NCBI RefSeq assembly: GCF_000718255.1
Contig: NZ_JOFJ01000019.1
Span: 1-64,000, forward strand
Source of the DNA: Spirillospora albida
GTDB lineage: Bacteria; Actinomycetota; Actinomycetes; Streptosporangiales; Streptosporangiaceae
Reading direction: 5' to 3'
Length of the DNA stretch: 64,000 nt
The notes under the pieces were generated by a model, which ran no database searches, was not told where the DNA came from, and was given only the letters and a program-made list of their open reading frames with translations. The translations under genes and the position numbers were made by a program. This document shows, one piece after another, positions 17,157 through 25,527 of the stretch (position 1 is the first letter of the stretch; every line of letters begins with the position of its first letter).

Positions 17157-18426
17157 GGGTGATCACCTCCACATCGCTGAGCTTCCCCCTGATCCGCAGG
17201 ACGATCTCGGGCGGGTCGGGGACGGGCGTGCCGTCGGGTTCGATGACCTCGGTGGTCCTGGCGTTGGGGCCGCTGCGGGTCCGGCCGTTGACGGAGAGGT
17301 CGCCGAACCCGACGCGCGCGTCCAGGATGACGCGGGCGGTGCTGGGCAGCCGCACGACGAGCCCCCCGAGCGCGACCTCGGTCGTGATCGTGACGCGCCG
17401 GCCGCGGGCGACGGGCAGCGCGGTGAGGTCGAGCGTGCCCTGCCCGACGGCGACCCGGTACTCCTGGTGGGTGCGGTTCGCGTCGGTCGGCCGCCATTCG
17501 ATCTCGCCGTACGCGGCGTCCTTCGGCGCCTCGGACGCGACGGACGTGACCAGCAGCGTGAGCGTCAGCACGGTGCCCGCGGCGGCGAGCCCCCGGGTGC
17601 GGAGCCAGCCGCCGAGGACGAGCCCGCAGCCGATGACGGCGAGGGCGGGCGCCAGCACGATCATCATGGCCTGCGGCGCCGGGTGGGGCTGCGCGACGGG
17701 GATCATCGCGGCGCCGGCCGCCATCGCGGCGAGCAGCGTGACCGCGGTGGCGGGCGATCCGCACCGTGCCGCCGGCGCGGCCGGAGCCGCGGGGGTCGGC
17801 GCCGCGATGATCCCCGGCGTCGCCGGTGCCGGTGGCGCGGTGGCGGCGGTGCGGTCACGGCCGTACACGGCCAGGTCGATCATCCCTTCGGGCAGTCCGG
17901 CGCCGGTCTGGGGTGTCTCCTTCCGGAGGCTGTCGGGGACGGTCTCTCCCGGCGGATGCCCGGCGAGCCTTTCGGGAACGGCCCTCGCCGCCCCGACCAG
18001 GTCGACCCCGCGGGCGTGCGAGACCAGCAGCACGAGCGCGAACACGACGAGGATCGCGATGGCGTCGACGGAGAACCCGCCGAACAGGGTGCCCGCGGCG
18101 CCGAAGCAGAGCAGCGCGCCGAGGACCGTCAGCACGGCCGTGCCGTCGAACCAGCGCCGGAACAGCCGCTCGACCGGCGAGGACGCGCCGGCCTGGGCGG
18201 GCATCAGCAGCGCCGCGGCGATGTAGAGGAAGAGGCCCTGCCCGTGCGCGAGGGTCAGGACCGCGAAACCCACCCGGAACAGTACGGGGTCGATGCCCGT
18301 GTAGCGGCCGAGCCCCGTGCAGACCCCGGCGACGAGCCGCCGCTCGGGGTCGCGGGCCAGGCGCCGGTAGGGCGCGCCGGGCTCGCGGGTCGCCGTGGTG
18401 ACGGTGTCGTCGTCCATGGCCACCAT
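17149..18426 (-). CDS. PspC-domain membrane protein with C-terminal toastrack/LiaF-like domain
   Basis: 425 residues. An N-terminal PspC domain (YRRLARDPERRLVAGVCTG, then its membrane helix) is followed by several more hydrophobic segments. A C-terminal beta-rich domain of the toastrack/LiaF type follows (GEIEWRP, DLTALPVARGRRVTI, ARVGFGDLSVNG). Such proteins sense membrane damage and antimicrobial compounds. It is divergent from a PspC-histidine kinase and LuxR regulator, which probably form its signalling partners. Confidence 0.88.
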   Translation of the reverse strand: MVAMDDDTVTTATREPGAPYRRLARDPERRLVAGVCTGLGRYTGIDPVLFRVGFAVLTLAHGQGLFLYIAAALLMPAQAGASSPVERLFRRWFDGTAVLTVLGALLCFGAAGTLFGGFSVDAIAILVVFALVLLVSHARGVDLVGAARAVPERLAGHPPGETVPDSLRKETPQTGAGLPEGMIDLAVYGRDRTAATAPPAPATPGIIAAPTPAAPAAPAARCGSPATAVTLLAAMAAGAAMIPVAQPHPAPQAMMIVLAPALAVIGCGLVLGGWLRTRGLAAAGTVLTLTLLVTSVASEAPKDAAYGEIEWRPTDANRTHQEYRVAVGQGTLDLTALPVARGRRVTITTEVALGGLVVRLPSTARVILDARVGFGDLSVNGRTRSGPNARTTEVIEPDGTPVPDPPEIVLRIRGKLSDVEVITRG

Positions 18427-18504
18427 CGTCGCGGGTCACGGGGCGGGCGCGGTATCCGGGACCTCCCGGAGCCGACCCTGAGACGCGTCCGGGGTGTCCC
18501 CCTG

Positions 18505-19737
18505 ATGCGCGCGCCGCGCGGACGTGTGACGATCGGTGACGTGCAGGCGATGGTGGACGACCAGGTGGGCGAAGCGGCGCCGGCGCCGCTGGCGCGCGCC
18601 GTGGACGGCCGGCTGGTCGGCGGGGTGTGCCGCGGGATGTCGGCCCACCTCGGCGTCGACGTGGTGATCATCCGGTCGGCGTTCCTGCTGCTGACGGTCG
18701 CGAGCGGCCTCGGCGCCGCCGCGTACGGGGCGCTGTGGGTGCTGGTGCCGCGCGCGGCGGGCCCGGAGGACGACGGGAAGGCGGCGCGGGCGCGCCGCGG
18801 CGGCCGCGACTGGGGCCAGCTCCTCGCGTACGCGGCGGTCGGGATCGGGATGGCGGCGCTGCCGCTCGGCGCGGGCGTCGTCCAGTGGGCGCTGTGGCCG
18901 TTCGTCGTCGGCGGCACCGGAGCGGCGATCCTGTGGCAGCAGGCGGACCGGGACCAGCGGCAGCGCTGGGTGCTGCCGCTGCGCCAGCGCTGGCTGCGCA
19001 GCCTGCTGGGCCTGCTGCTGGTCGTCGGCGGGATCGGCGGGTTCGTGGCGCAGAAGGTGGAGGCCGACCAGGCCCGCTCCGTCGTGATCGCGATGATGAT
19101 CATCCTGACCGGGGTCGCGGTGATCGTCACGCCGTGGGTGGTGCGGCTCTGGCAGGACCTGGACGCCGAGCGGCACGAGCGCATCCGCTCCCAGGAGCGG
19201 GCCGAGCTGGCCGCGCACATCCACGACTCTGTCCTGCACACGCTGACGCTGATCCAGCGGAACGCGCACGAGCCCCGCGAGGTGCAGCGGCTCGCCCGCT
19301 CGCAGGAGCGGACGCTGCGGAGCTGGCTCTACCAGCCGCGCGCCGACCCGGACCAGACGTTCGCCGCCGCGATCCGCGAGGCGGCCGGCGAGGTCGAGGA
19401 CGACCACGGCGTCCCGATCGAGGTCGTCTGCGTCGGGGACACGGCGCTGGACGAGCGGCTCGGCGCGGCGCTGCAGGCGGCCCGGGAGGCGATGGTGAAC
19501 GCGGCGAAGTACGCGGAGGCGCCGTCGGTGTCGGTGTACGCCGAGGTGGCGGGCGGTGCGGTGGAGATCTTCGTGCGGGATCGGGGGAAGGGGTTCGACC
19601 TGGACCAGGTCCCGGCGGACAGGATGGGCGTCCGGGAGTCCATCATCGGACGTATGGAGCGCAACGGCGGGACGGCGACGGTCCGGACCGCGCCGGGCGA
19701 GGGCACCGAGGTGCGTTTGGAGATCGCGAAGTCGTGA
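18505..19737 (+). CDS. PspC-domain histidine kinase (envelope stress sensor)
   Basis: An N-terminal PspC domain (ARAVDGRLVGGVCRGMSAHL) and about four to five membrane segments precede the dimerisation helix AELAAHIHDSVLHTLTLIQ, where the second His of HIHD is the likely phospho-acceptor. A HATPase_c domain follows (AAREAMVNAAKYAE N-box, VRDRGKGFDLD G-box). It is the actinobacterial PspC-kinase type paired with a NarL/LuxR regulator. The stop overlaps the regulator start. The start is uncertain: ATG 18505, GTG 18541 and ATG 18550 are in frame and none has a strong ribosome site. Confidence 0.9.
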   Translation: MRAPRGRVTIGDVQAMVDDQVGEAAPAPLARAVDGRLVGGVCRGMSAHLGVDVVIIRSAFLLLTVASGLGAAAYGALWVLVPRAAGPEDDGKAARARRGGRDWGQLLAYAAVGIGMAALPLGAGVVQWALWPFVVGGTGAAILWQQADRDQRQRWVLPLRQRWLRSLLGLLLVVGGIGGFVAQKVEADQARSVVIAMMIILTGVAVIVTPWVVRLWQDLDAERHERIRSQERAELAAHIHDSVLHTLTLIQRNAHEPREVQRLARSQERTLRSWLYQPRADPDQTFAAAIREAAGEVEDDHGVPIEVVCVGDTALDERLGAALQAAREAMVNAAKYAEAPSVSVYAEVAGGAVEIFVRDRGKGFDLDQVPADRMGVRESIIGRMERNGGTATVRTAPGEGTEVRLEIAKS

Positions 19738-20375
19738 GCGAGCCGCAGAAGAGGGTCGTGCTGGTGGACGACCACCAGATGTTCCGCACGGGAGTGAAGG
19801 CCGAGCTCGGCGGTTCCGTCGAGATCGTCGGGGAGGCGGGCGACGTCGACGAGGCCGTCACGGTGATCAAGGCGGTGGTGCCGGACGTCGTGCTGCTGGA
19901 CGTGCATCTGCCGGGCGGCGGCGGCATCGAGGTGCTGCGGCGGCTGCACGGCACCGTCCCGTCCCGGTTCCTGGCGCTGTCGGTGTCGGACGCGGCGGAG
20001 GACGTGATCGGCGTCGTCCGGGGCGGGGCGCGCGGCTACGTCACCAAGACGATCTCGGGTCCGGAGCTGACCGACGCGATCGGCCGGGTCGCGGAGGACG
20101 ACGCGGTGTTCTCGCCGCGCCTCGCGGGGTTCGTGCTGGACGCGTTCGCCGCGACGGACGCGCCGTCCGTCGATCCCGAGCTGGACCAGATCACCCAGCG
20201 GGAGCGGGAGGTCCTGCGGCTGATCGCGCGCGGCTACGCCTACAAGGAGATCGCGAAGGAGCTGTTCATCTCGGTGAAGACGGTGGAGACGCATGTGAGC
20301 AGCGTGCTGCGGAAACTCCAGCTGTCGAACCGCCATGAACTGTCCCGCTGGGCGGCGGCCCGCCGGCTCGTTTAG
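19734..20375 (+). CDS. NarL/LuxR-family response regulator
   Basis: 213 residues. The receiver domain has the acidic pair in VLVDDHQM, the phospho-acceptor Asp in VVLLDVHLPGGGG, and a conserved Lys in GYVTKTIS. The LuxR-type HTH lies in ITQREREVLRLIARGYAYKE and VKTVETHVSSVLRKL. The GTG overlaps the kinase stop (GTGA). With that kinase it makes a two-component system, likely controlling the divergent PspC/toastrack genes. Confidence 0.94.
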   Translation: MSEPQKRVVLVDDHQMFRTGVKAELGGSVEIVGEAGDVDEAVTVIKAVVPDVVLLDVHLPGGGGIEVLRRLHGTVPSRFLALSVSDAAEDVIGVVRGGARGYVTKTISGPELTDAIGRVAEDDAVFSPRLAGFVLDAFAATDAPSVDPELDQITQREREVLRLIARGYAYKEIAKELFISVKTVETHVSSVLRKLQLSNRHELSRWAAARRLV

Positions 20376-20445
20376 CCAATCGTGATGTCCGATTCGGGGG
20401 GATCGGTGGTCGTGCGGTCTTGACACTGTGACACAGTCGCTGGTC

Positions 20446-21186
20446 ATGACATATCCCCCCGGACCGGGATCTCCCGGTAATCCGCCCTCACCCTCCTATC
20501 CGCCGCCGCCCGGCCCCGGCATGCCCGGCTCGCACGGCGCGAACGACAAGACCAACCCGCTCGCGATCGCGAGCCTCGTGACCGGGCTGCTCGGCTGCTT
20601 CGCGGTCCTCGGCGCCATCCTCGGCTTCATCGCGCTGAACCAGATCAAGCAGCGCGGCGGGCGCGGGCGCGGCATGGCCGTCGCGGGCATCGTCCTCTCC
20701 GTCCTGTGGACGATCGGCGGCGCCGTCACCTGGTTCTTCATCTTCGCCGCGGCCTCCGATGACGACCGGTCGGACGGCATCCGCCCGACCGACCGGCGGA
20801 CCGGGAAGAAGGTCGACGTCAAGCAGATGAAGGTCGGCGACTGCATCAACGACAACTCCGGCGCGGCCACCGCGACGGACGCGCCGGTCGAGGTCTCGTC
20901 CGTCAAGATCGTCCCGTGCAACGGCCCGCACGACGGCGAGGTCCTCTCGGTGTTCCGGCTGTCCGCGGTGACGATGCCGAGCGACGCGGAGATGAGCCGG
21001 CAGGCCCGCCTCGGCTGCCGCGCCCGGATCGGCGCGCGGCTCAACCGCGACCCCGCCGCGTCCCAGCTCGCGTCGTCGTTCTACTACCCGACGGCGGCCA
21101 CGTGGGCGCGCGGCGACCGCATGGTCACCTGCGTCGCCGTGCACGCCACCGAGGGCCGCAAGCTCACCCGGCGCCTGCGCGCCTGA
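20446..21186 (+). CDS. DUF4190 membrane protein with septum-formation-like extracellular domain
   Basis: A Pro/Gly-rich cytoplasmic N-terminus is followed by a DUF4190 two-helix membrane unit (NPLAIASLVTGLLGCFAVLG, then a second helix). The external domain has conserved cysteines (GDCINDN, VPCNGPHDGEVL, LGCRARI, MVTCVAVH), as in septum-formation domain proteins. Function is unproven. ATG 20446 is preferred. An in-frame GTG at 20428 lies inside a 13-bp palindrome (ACTGTG-A-CACAGT, 20425-20437) just after TTGACA, which looks like promoter or operator DNA. Confidence 0.82.
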   Translation: MTYPPGPGSPGNPPSPSYPPPPGPGMPGSHGANDKTNPLAIASLVTGLLGCFAVLGAILGFIALNQIKQRGGRGRGMAVAGIVLSVLWTIGGAVTWFFIFAAASDDDRSDGIRPTDRRTGKKVDVKQMKVGDCINDNSGAATATDAPVEVSSVKIVPCNGPHDGEVLSVFRLSAVTMPSDAEMSRQARLGCRARIGARLNRDPAASQLASSFYYPTAATWARGDRMVTCVAVHATEGRKLTRRLRA

Positions 21187-21252
21187 CCCGCCCGAGCGCC
21201 CGGCGCTCGACCCCCGCTGGGCGGCCGGCCCGCCGCCCGGTCGCGGGGGCCG

Positions 21253-21798
21253 TCAGATGGCGCCCGGCAACCGCGCCGGACAGCCCGGCTCGCAGCGCTC
21301 CGCGTGCCACGCGACCCGCCGGACGTGCGCGTCGAGCCGCCGCCGCAGCAGCGCCCGCACGAGCGGTCCCATCCCCGGGACACCCCGTCGCTCGAACGCG
21401 GCGCGCCAGCGGATCAGCGTCTCCGACCCGAGCGGCTCCAGCGTGATGTCCGCCCGGTAGCCGGGCGGAAGGCCCGAGAAGACGACGTACCCGTAATGGT
21501 GCGGCGGATCGTAGGCGATGACCCGGCGCCGCGACGGCCGGATGTGCCAGACCGCCCCGATCCCGTTGGGATGCTCGTCGCCCTCGCTCACGCGCCTCGC
21601 CTGGGCCCGGAACCCGGCCCATTCGTCCCACGCCTCGCCCACGCTCAGATGCTTGTAGATCACCTCGATGGGCGCGACCGTCGTGGCGGTCACCTCGACG
21701 GCGCGTCCGGCACCGTCCCGCTCCGCCGCGCCGTCCTGTCGTGCCGCGTCGTCTCGGGGCGCCGCGTCCTCCTGCGGTGCTGAGTTCTCCTTCGGCAT
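21253..21798 (-). CDS. SRPBCC/START-like polyketide cyclase family protein
   Basis: 181 residues. A charged, repetitive N-terminus (PQEDAAPRDDAARQDGAAE) leads into an SRPBCC domain (VTATTVAPIEVIYKHLSVGE, then RVIAYDPPHHYGYVVFSG, then SETLIRWRAAFERR). Such domains bind hydrophobic ligands. ATG at 21798 has GGGGGAAG upstream. No neighbour reveals its ligand. Confidence 0.8.
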   Translation of the reverse strand: MPKENSAPQEDAAPRDDAARQDGAAERDGAGRAVEVTATTVAPIEVIYKHLSVGEAWDEWAGFRAQARRVSEGDEHPNGIGAVWHIRPSRRRVIAYDPPHHYGYVVFSGLPPGYRADITLEPLGSETLIRWRAAFERRGVPGMGPLVRALLRRRLDAHVRRVAWHAERCEPGCPARLPGAI

Positions 21799-21918
21799 GG
21801 CGACTTCCCCCCGGCTGTCCCCCATGTCCCGGGTCAGATGCCCGTTGGGAGCGACATTACGGCGTCCGGCGCGCCACCGTTTGGAACGAACCACAAGGGG
21901 TCAGGGGAATGTGGCGGT

Positions 21919-22662
21919 TCAGACGGTCGAGAAGACCTGGAACGGTTCGGCGAGCCGTCCGTCCGGCAGCCCGGCCGCCGTCGCGGTCGCCGCCAGCCAC
22001 CCCCGCAGCCCGTCCGCCAGCTCGTCGCCGAGATGCCCGACCTGGCTGGCGTGCGACCGCAGCGCGGTCAGCTTCCGCTCGAACCGGTCGGTGACGTCGA
22101 CGACGTGGTTCACGATCGGGCCGCCGGTCAGCCACACCTCCCGCACCGTCCACGCCCCCAGCCCCTCGTCGACGAGCAGCTCGGGGAACGCATGCGGGTT
22201 GCGCGCGTCAGGGTAGACGGCGTCGAGCGCCGCCGCCCCCACCGCCCTGTGGTCGGGGTGGCTCGGATGGATGCGCTCGTAGTTGCGGTCCGGGCTCTGC
22301 GTGAGCACCCGGTCCGGCCGCACCTGCCGGATGACCCGCGCGATGTCGCGGCGCAGCCCGAGCGTCGCCTCCAGGCTGCCGTCCGCGTAGCCCAGGTACC
22401 GGACGTCCTCAACGCCGATCGACTTGGCCGCCGCGCGCTGCTCGTCCCGCCGCAGCGCGGCCAGCTCCGCCCGCGTGATCCCGTCGTCGGAGCCGCCCGC
22501 GTCGCCGTCGGTGATCATCAGGTACGCCACCTCGATGCCGCGGTCGGTCCAGCCCGCGACCGTGCCCGCCGCGCCGAAGTCGACATCGTCGGGATGCGCC
22601 ATCACGGCGAGGACCCGCCGCACTTCACCGTCGTCCAGAACGCTCGTCACAGTTTCAACCAT
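21919..22662 (-). CDS. PIG-L family LmbE-like deacetylase
   Basis: 247 residues with the zinc-binding AHPDD motif near the N-terminus (VMAHPDDVDFG) and the second metal motif in HPSHPDHRAVG. Family members are zinc N-deacetylases acting on N-acetylglucosaminyl compounds, including mycothiol and lincomycin intermediates. Here the length is shorter than MshB (about 290), so mycothiol synthesis is not assumed. ATG at 22662. Confidence 0.88.
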   Translation of the reverse strand: MVETVTSVLDDGEVRRVLAVMAHPDDVDFGAAGTVAGWTDRGIEVAYLMITDGDAGGSDDGITRAELAALRRDEQRAAAKSIGVEDVRYLGYADGSLEATLGLRRDIARVIRQVRPDRVLTQSPDRNYERIHPSHPDHRAVGAAALDAVYPDARNPHAFPELLVDEGLGAWTVREVWLTGGPIVNHVVDVTDRFERKLTALRSHASQVGHLGDELADGLRGWLAATATAAGLPDGRLAEPFQVFSTV

Positions 22663-22700
22663 ATGCGGCGCGGCGCCGGCGCGCCCGGGCCCGGCGGCCC

Positions 22701-22838
22701 CTGTCGTCAGGCCCGATCGGGCACTGTCGCCTCACCGGATCGTGCCTGTCGCCAGGGCCCGATCGGGCCCACCGTCAGGCCCGCTTGGGCCCTGTCGTCA
22801 GGCCCGCTTGGGCCCTGTCGTCGGGCCCGCTTGGGCCT
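22701..22838. repeat. Array of about six imperfect 22-24 bp palindromic repeats
   Basis: Units of the form CTGTCGTCAGGCCCGCTTGG plus GCC repeat with small changes. Two early units carry the perfect palindrome GCCCGATCGGGC; later units carry GGCCCGCTTGGGCC. The last three copies are nearly identical, pointing to recent duplication. The array ends 34 bp before dhaK, so it could bind a regulator or act as a string of hairpins. The spacing leaves no room for CRISPR spacers. Confidence 0.85.
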
Positions 22839-22872
22839 GGGACGCCCCGTCGCGCCGGGGTACAGCTGAGGC

Positions 22873-23868
22873 ATGCGCAAACTCATCAACGCCCCCGCCG
22901 GCGTCGTGGCCGACGCGCTGCGCGGCCTCGCCGCCGCGCATCCCGAGCTGCGGGTCGACCCCGGCCTCGGCACGGTCGTGCGCGCCGACGCCCCGGTCAC
23001 CGGGAAGGTCGCCCTGGTGTCGGGCGGCGGCTCCGGCCACGAGCCGCTGCACGGCGGGTTCGTGGGCCCCGGCATGCTGGACGCCGCGTGCGCCGGTGAG
23101 GTCTTCACGTCCCCCGTCCCGGACGCCGTCATCGCCGCCACCGCGGCGGTGAGCAGCGGCGCCGGAGTAATTCACCTTGTAAAGAATTATACCGGCGACG
23201 TCCTCAATTTCCGGATGGCCGCCGAACTGGCGGAGGACGAGGACATCGAGGTCGAGTCCGTCCTCATCGACGACGATGTCGCCGTCGAGGACTCCCTCCA
23301 CACGGCCGGGCGCCGCGGCACCGGAGCCGCCCTCTTCGCCGAGAAGATCGCGGGAGCGCTCGCCGAGGAGGGCGCCGGCCTCGGGTCCGTCGCCGCCGTC
23401 GCCCGCGAGGTCGTCACCCGCAGCCGCTCGTTCGGCGTGGCGCTGTCGCCGTGCACCGTCCCCGAGGCCGGGACCCCCACCTTCGAGCTGGGGGAGGGCG
23501 AGATGGAACTCGGCGTCGGCATCCACGGCGAACCGGGCCGGCGGCGTGTGAAGGCGGGGACCGCCACCGAGATCGTGGACGCCGCCCTGACCGCGATCGA
23601 CGCCGACATGCCCCTCGACGGCGCCGACCTGCTCGTCCTCGTGAACGGCATGGGCGGGACGCCGCTCATCGAGCAGTACGTCGCGTACGCGGCCGTGGCG
23701 GACTGGCTGGCGGGCCACGGCGCGACCGTCGCCCGCCCCCTGATCGGCCCCTACGTGACCAGCCTGGAGATGGCCGGTGTCATGATCAGCGTCTGCCGGC
23801 TGACGCCCGACCTCACCCGCCTCTGGGACGCGCCGGTGCAGACCCCCGGCCTGCGGTGGGGCCGGTGA
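22873..23868 (+). CDS. dhaK: PTS-dependent dihydroxyacetone kinase, substrate-binding subunit DhaK
   Basis: 331 residues. It has the glycine loop VSGGGSGHEPLH and the histidine that binds dihydroxyacetone covalently as a hemiaminal (GIHGEPGR). It binds the substrate while DhaL supplies ATP/ADP. Length matches E. coli DhaK (356) less some N-terminal residues. The stop overlaps dhaL (GTGA). Promoter control may involve the upstream repeat array. Confidence 0.95.
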   Translation: MRKLINAPAGVVADALRGLAAAHPELRVDPGLGTVVRADAPVTGKVALVSGGGSGHEPLHGGFVGPGMLDAACAGEVFTSPVPDAVIAATAAVSSGAGVIHLVKNYTGDVLNFRMAAELAEDEDIEVESVLIDDDVAVEDSLHTAGRRGTGAALFAEKIAGALAEEGAGLGSVAAVAREVVTRSRSFGVALSPCTVPEAGTPTFELGEGEMELGVGIHGEPGRRRVKAGTATEIVDAALTAIDADMPLDGADLLVLVNGMGGTPLIEQYVAYAAVADWLAGHGATVARPLIGPYVTSLEMAGVMISVCRLTPDLTRLWDAPVQTPGLRWGR

Positions 23869-24488
23869 GCGCCGCGGCCTGGATCATCCGCGCCGCCGCG
23901 CTCGTCGCGTCCGAGGCCGACCGCCTCACCCGCCTGGACGCCGCGATCGGCGACGGGGACCACGGCCACAACCTCGACCGGGGGTTCACCGCCGCCGCGG
24001 CGGCCATCGATGGCGCCGCCGTCGACCGGGAGGCCCCGCCCGGCCGGATTCTGATCGCCGCAGGGCGGGCGATCGTGTCGAGGACGGGCGGCGCGTCCGG
24101 CCCCCTCTACGGGACGGCGCTGCGCCGCGCGGGCAAGGCGCTGGGCGACGCGCCCGTCGTCTCCGCCGCCGGCCTTGGCGACGCGCTCCGGGCCGCGCTC
24201 GACGGCGTCACCGAACTCGGCGGGGCGTCCGAGGGCGACAAGACGATGGTGGACGCGCTGGCCCCCGCCGTCGCCGCCTGCGAGAACGCCCTCGCGGAAG
24301 GCGGTGACCTGGAAACCTGCGCGCGTGCCGCCGCCGAGGCCGCCGCTGCGGGCGCGGACGCGACCGTCCCTCTCCAGGCCCGCAAGGGACGCGCCAGCTA
24401 CCTCGGCGAACGCAGCATCGGCCACATCGACCCGGGGGCGGTGTCGACCGCGCTCATCCTGCGCGCGCTCGCGGAGACCGCGTCATGA
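23865..24488 (+). CDS. dhaL: Dihydroxyacetone kinase subunit DhaL
   Basis: 207 residues. The ADP- and magnesium-binding motif is AIGDGDHGHN, and a second loop is GGASEGDKTMVDAL. In PTS-type systems DhaL keeps ADP bound as a cofactor that DhaM rephosphorylates. It overlaps dhaK and dhaM by 4 bp on both sides. Confidence 0.95.
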   Translation: MSAAAWIIRAAALVASEADRLTRLDAAIGDGDHGHNLDRGFTAAAAAIDGAAVDREAPPGRILIAAGRAIVSRTGGASGPLYGTALRRAGKALGDAPVVSAAGLGDALRAALDGVTELGGASEGDKTMVDALAPAVAACENALAEGGDLETCARAAAEAAAAGADATVPLQARKGRASYLGERSIGHIDPGAVSTALILRALAETAS

Positions 24489-24868
24489 GCACGGTGGGCA
24501 TCGTGGTGATCTCCCACAGCCGCGCCCTGGCCGCGGGCGTCGCGGAGGTGGCGCGCGCGATGGGCGTCGGAAAGGCCGTCGTGGAACCCGCCGGAGGCGG
24601 CCCCGACGGCGGGCTCGGCACCAGCATCGACCTGGTGGAACAGGCCATCGACGCGGCGGACGGCGGAGCCGGCGTCCTGCTCCTCGCCGATCTCGGCGGC
24701 TCCGTCCTCACCGCGCGGCTCGCCATCGAGGACCGCGCGGACGCCGTCTTCGCGGACGCCCCGCTCGTCGAGGGCGCCGTCGCGGCGGCGTCGATGGCCG
24801 CGACCGGCGCCGGTCTGGCCACCGTCAAGGCCGCCGCCGAGGCCGCCGCGTCCCACCGAAAGACCTGA
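24485..24868 (+). CDS. dhaM: Phosphocarrier DhaM, EIIA domain only
   Basis: 127 residues with the phospho-accepting histidine in VVISHSRALA and the dimer-interface LLLADLGGSVLT. It carries only the EIIA-Man-like domain; the HPr and EI-like domains fused in E. coli DhaM are absent. It therefore needs a separate HPr for phosphate. Completes the dhaKLM operon, which feeds dihydroxyacetone into glycolysis as its phosphate. Confidence 0.92.
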   Translation: MSTVGIVVISHSRALAAGVAEVARAMGVGKAVVEPAGGGPDGGLGTSIDLVEQAIDAADGGAGVLLLADLGGSVLTARLAIEDRADAVFADAPLVEGAVAAASMAATGAGLATVKAAAEAAASHRKT

Positions 24869-24898
24869 CCGCCCGCCGGGGTGATCGCAGCCGGTGGC

Positions 24899-25189
24899 TC
24901 AGGGACCCGACAGCAGGGTCGTCAGCGGGGAGCCCGCCCGCTCGGACGGGTCGCCCTGCACCTCGTACACGGTGGGCGCCGCCGACGGCACGTCCAGGAC
25001 GGTGACCCGGTAGGCGGGCAGGTCGGCGCCGATCTCCCCCAGCGCGCCGTCCGCGCTCGCCTCGCCCAGCGCCGACACCGCGTCCTCGACCTGTTTCGCC
25101 TGTTCGGCGGGCATGTCCTCGGTGTCGTACAGCGCCACCGTGACCTCCCGGCCCGCGAGACCGCCGGTGCTCTCCACCTTCACGCGCAT
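24899..25189 (-). CDS. Emfourin-like metalloprotease inhibitor
   Basis: 96 residues starting MRVKVESTGGLAGRE. The layout (short beta strand, acidic helix PAEQAKQVEDAVSAL, then YRVTVLDVPSAAPTVYEVQG) resembles emfourin, the small inhibitor usually encoded next to M4 metalloproteases such as protealysin. No M4 protease gene lies beside it here, so its target is unknown. It is convergent with dhaM, 30 bp apart. Confidence 0.7.
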   Translation of the reverse strand: MRVKVESTGGLAGREVTVALYDTEDMPAEQAKQVEDAVSALGEASADGALGEIGADLPAYRVTVLDVPSAAPTVYEVQGDPSERAGSPLTTLLSGP

Positions 25190-25527
25190 GCCGCACCCCA
25201 TCTTCCCGGCGGGCCCGGTACGGCCCGCGCTCCCGGTCGTCATGCCCGTGAAAGCGGGTGTGCCGACCGGGAGCGAGGACGTTTTTTCCGTCCGGCTGGT
25301 CGCCGAACGCCCGCCGCAGCTCCTCCAGGTCATCGTGGAGGATGTCGTCGTCGGTGAGCGATCCGCCCGCGGTGGGCTTCTCGCCGTCGACCGCGTAGTA
25401 CTCGGGCACCGGCACCGCGCGCTCGGCCGGGCGGCGGGGTTTGGCTCCCCGGCCCGGTGACTCCGCGGTGACGCGTCGATGGCGGCGAGAGCGCCGAAAA
25501 GGTCGTCCCGGCGCCGTAGACTCGCAC
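25190..25527. other. Gap with a possible broken hypothetical ORF
   Basis: On the minus strand 25282-25415 reads a coding-like segment (VPEYYAVDGEKPTAGG, then DDDILHDDLEELRRAFG) with high GC at third positions. After a run of six A's (plus-strand T's at 25282-25287) the coding character is lost. No good start or stop frames it. It may be a gene remnant upstream of the emfourin gene. Nothing else is seen apart from the pcrA promoter. Confidence 0.3.
25517..25522 (+). promoter_or_regulatory. -10 element for leaderless pcrA mRNA
   Basis: TAGACT matches the TAnnnT -10 pattern and ends 5 bp before the pcrA ATG, so transcription would start at or next to the start codon. No ribosome site is present, which agrees with a leaderless mRNA. 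Confidence 0.5.

Noticed and set aside
16663..18504. In-frame upstream extension of the PspC histidine kinase
   Set aside because: It lies antisense to the PspC/toastrack gene and lacks any domain; the kinase begins near its PspC domain.
22701..22838. CRISPR array
   Set aside because: Units are contiguous and diverged with no spacers, and no cas genes are present.
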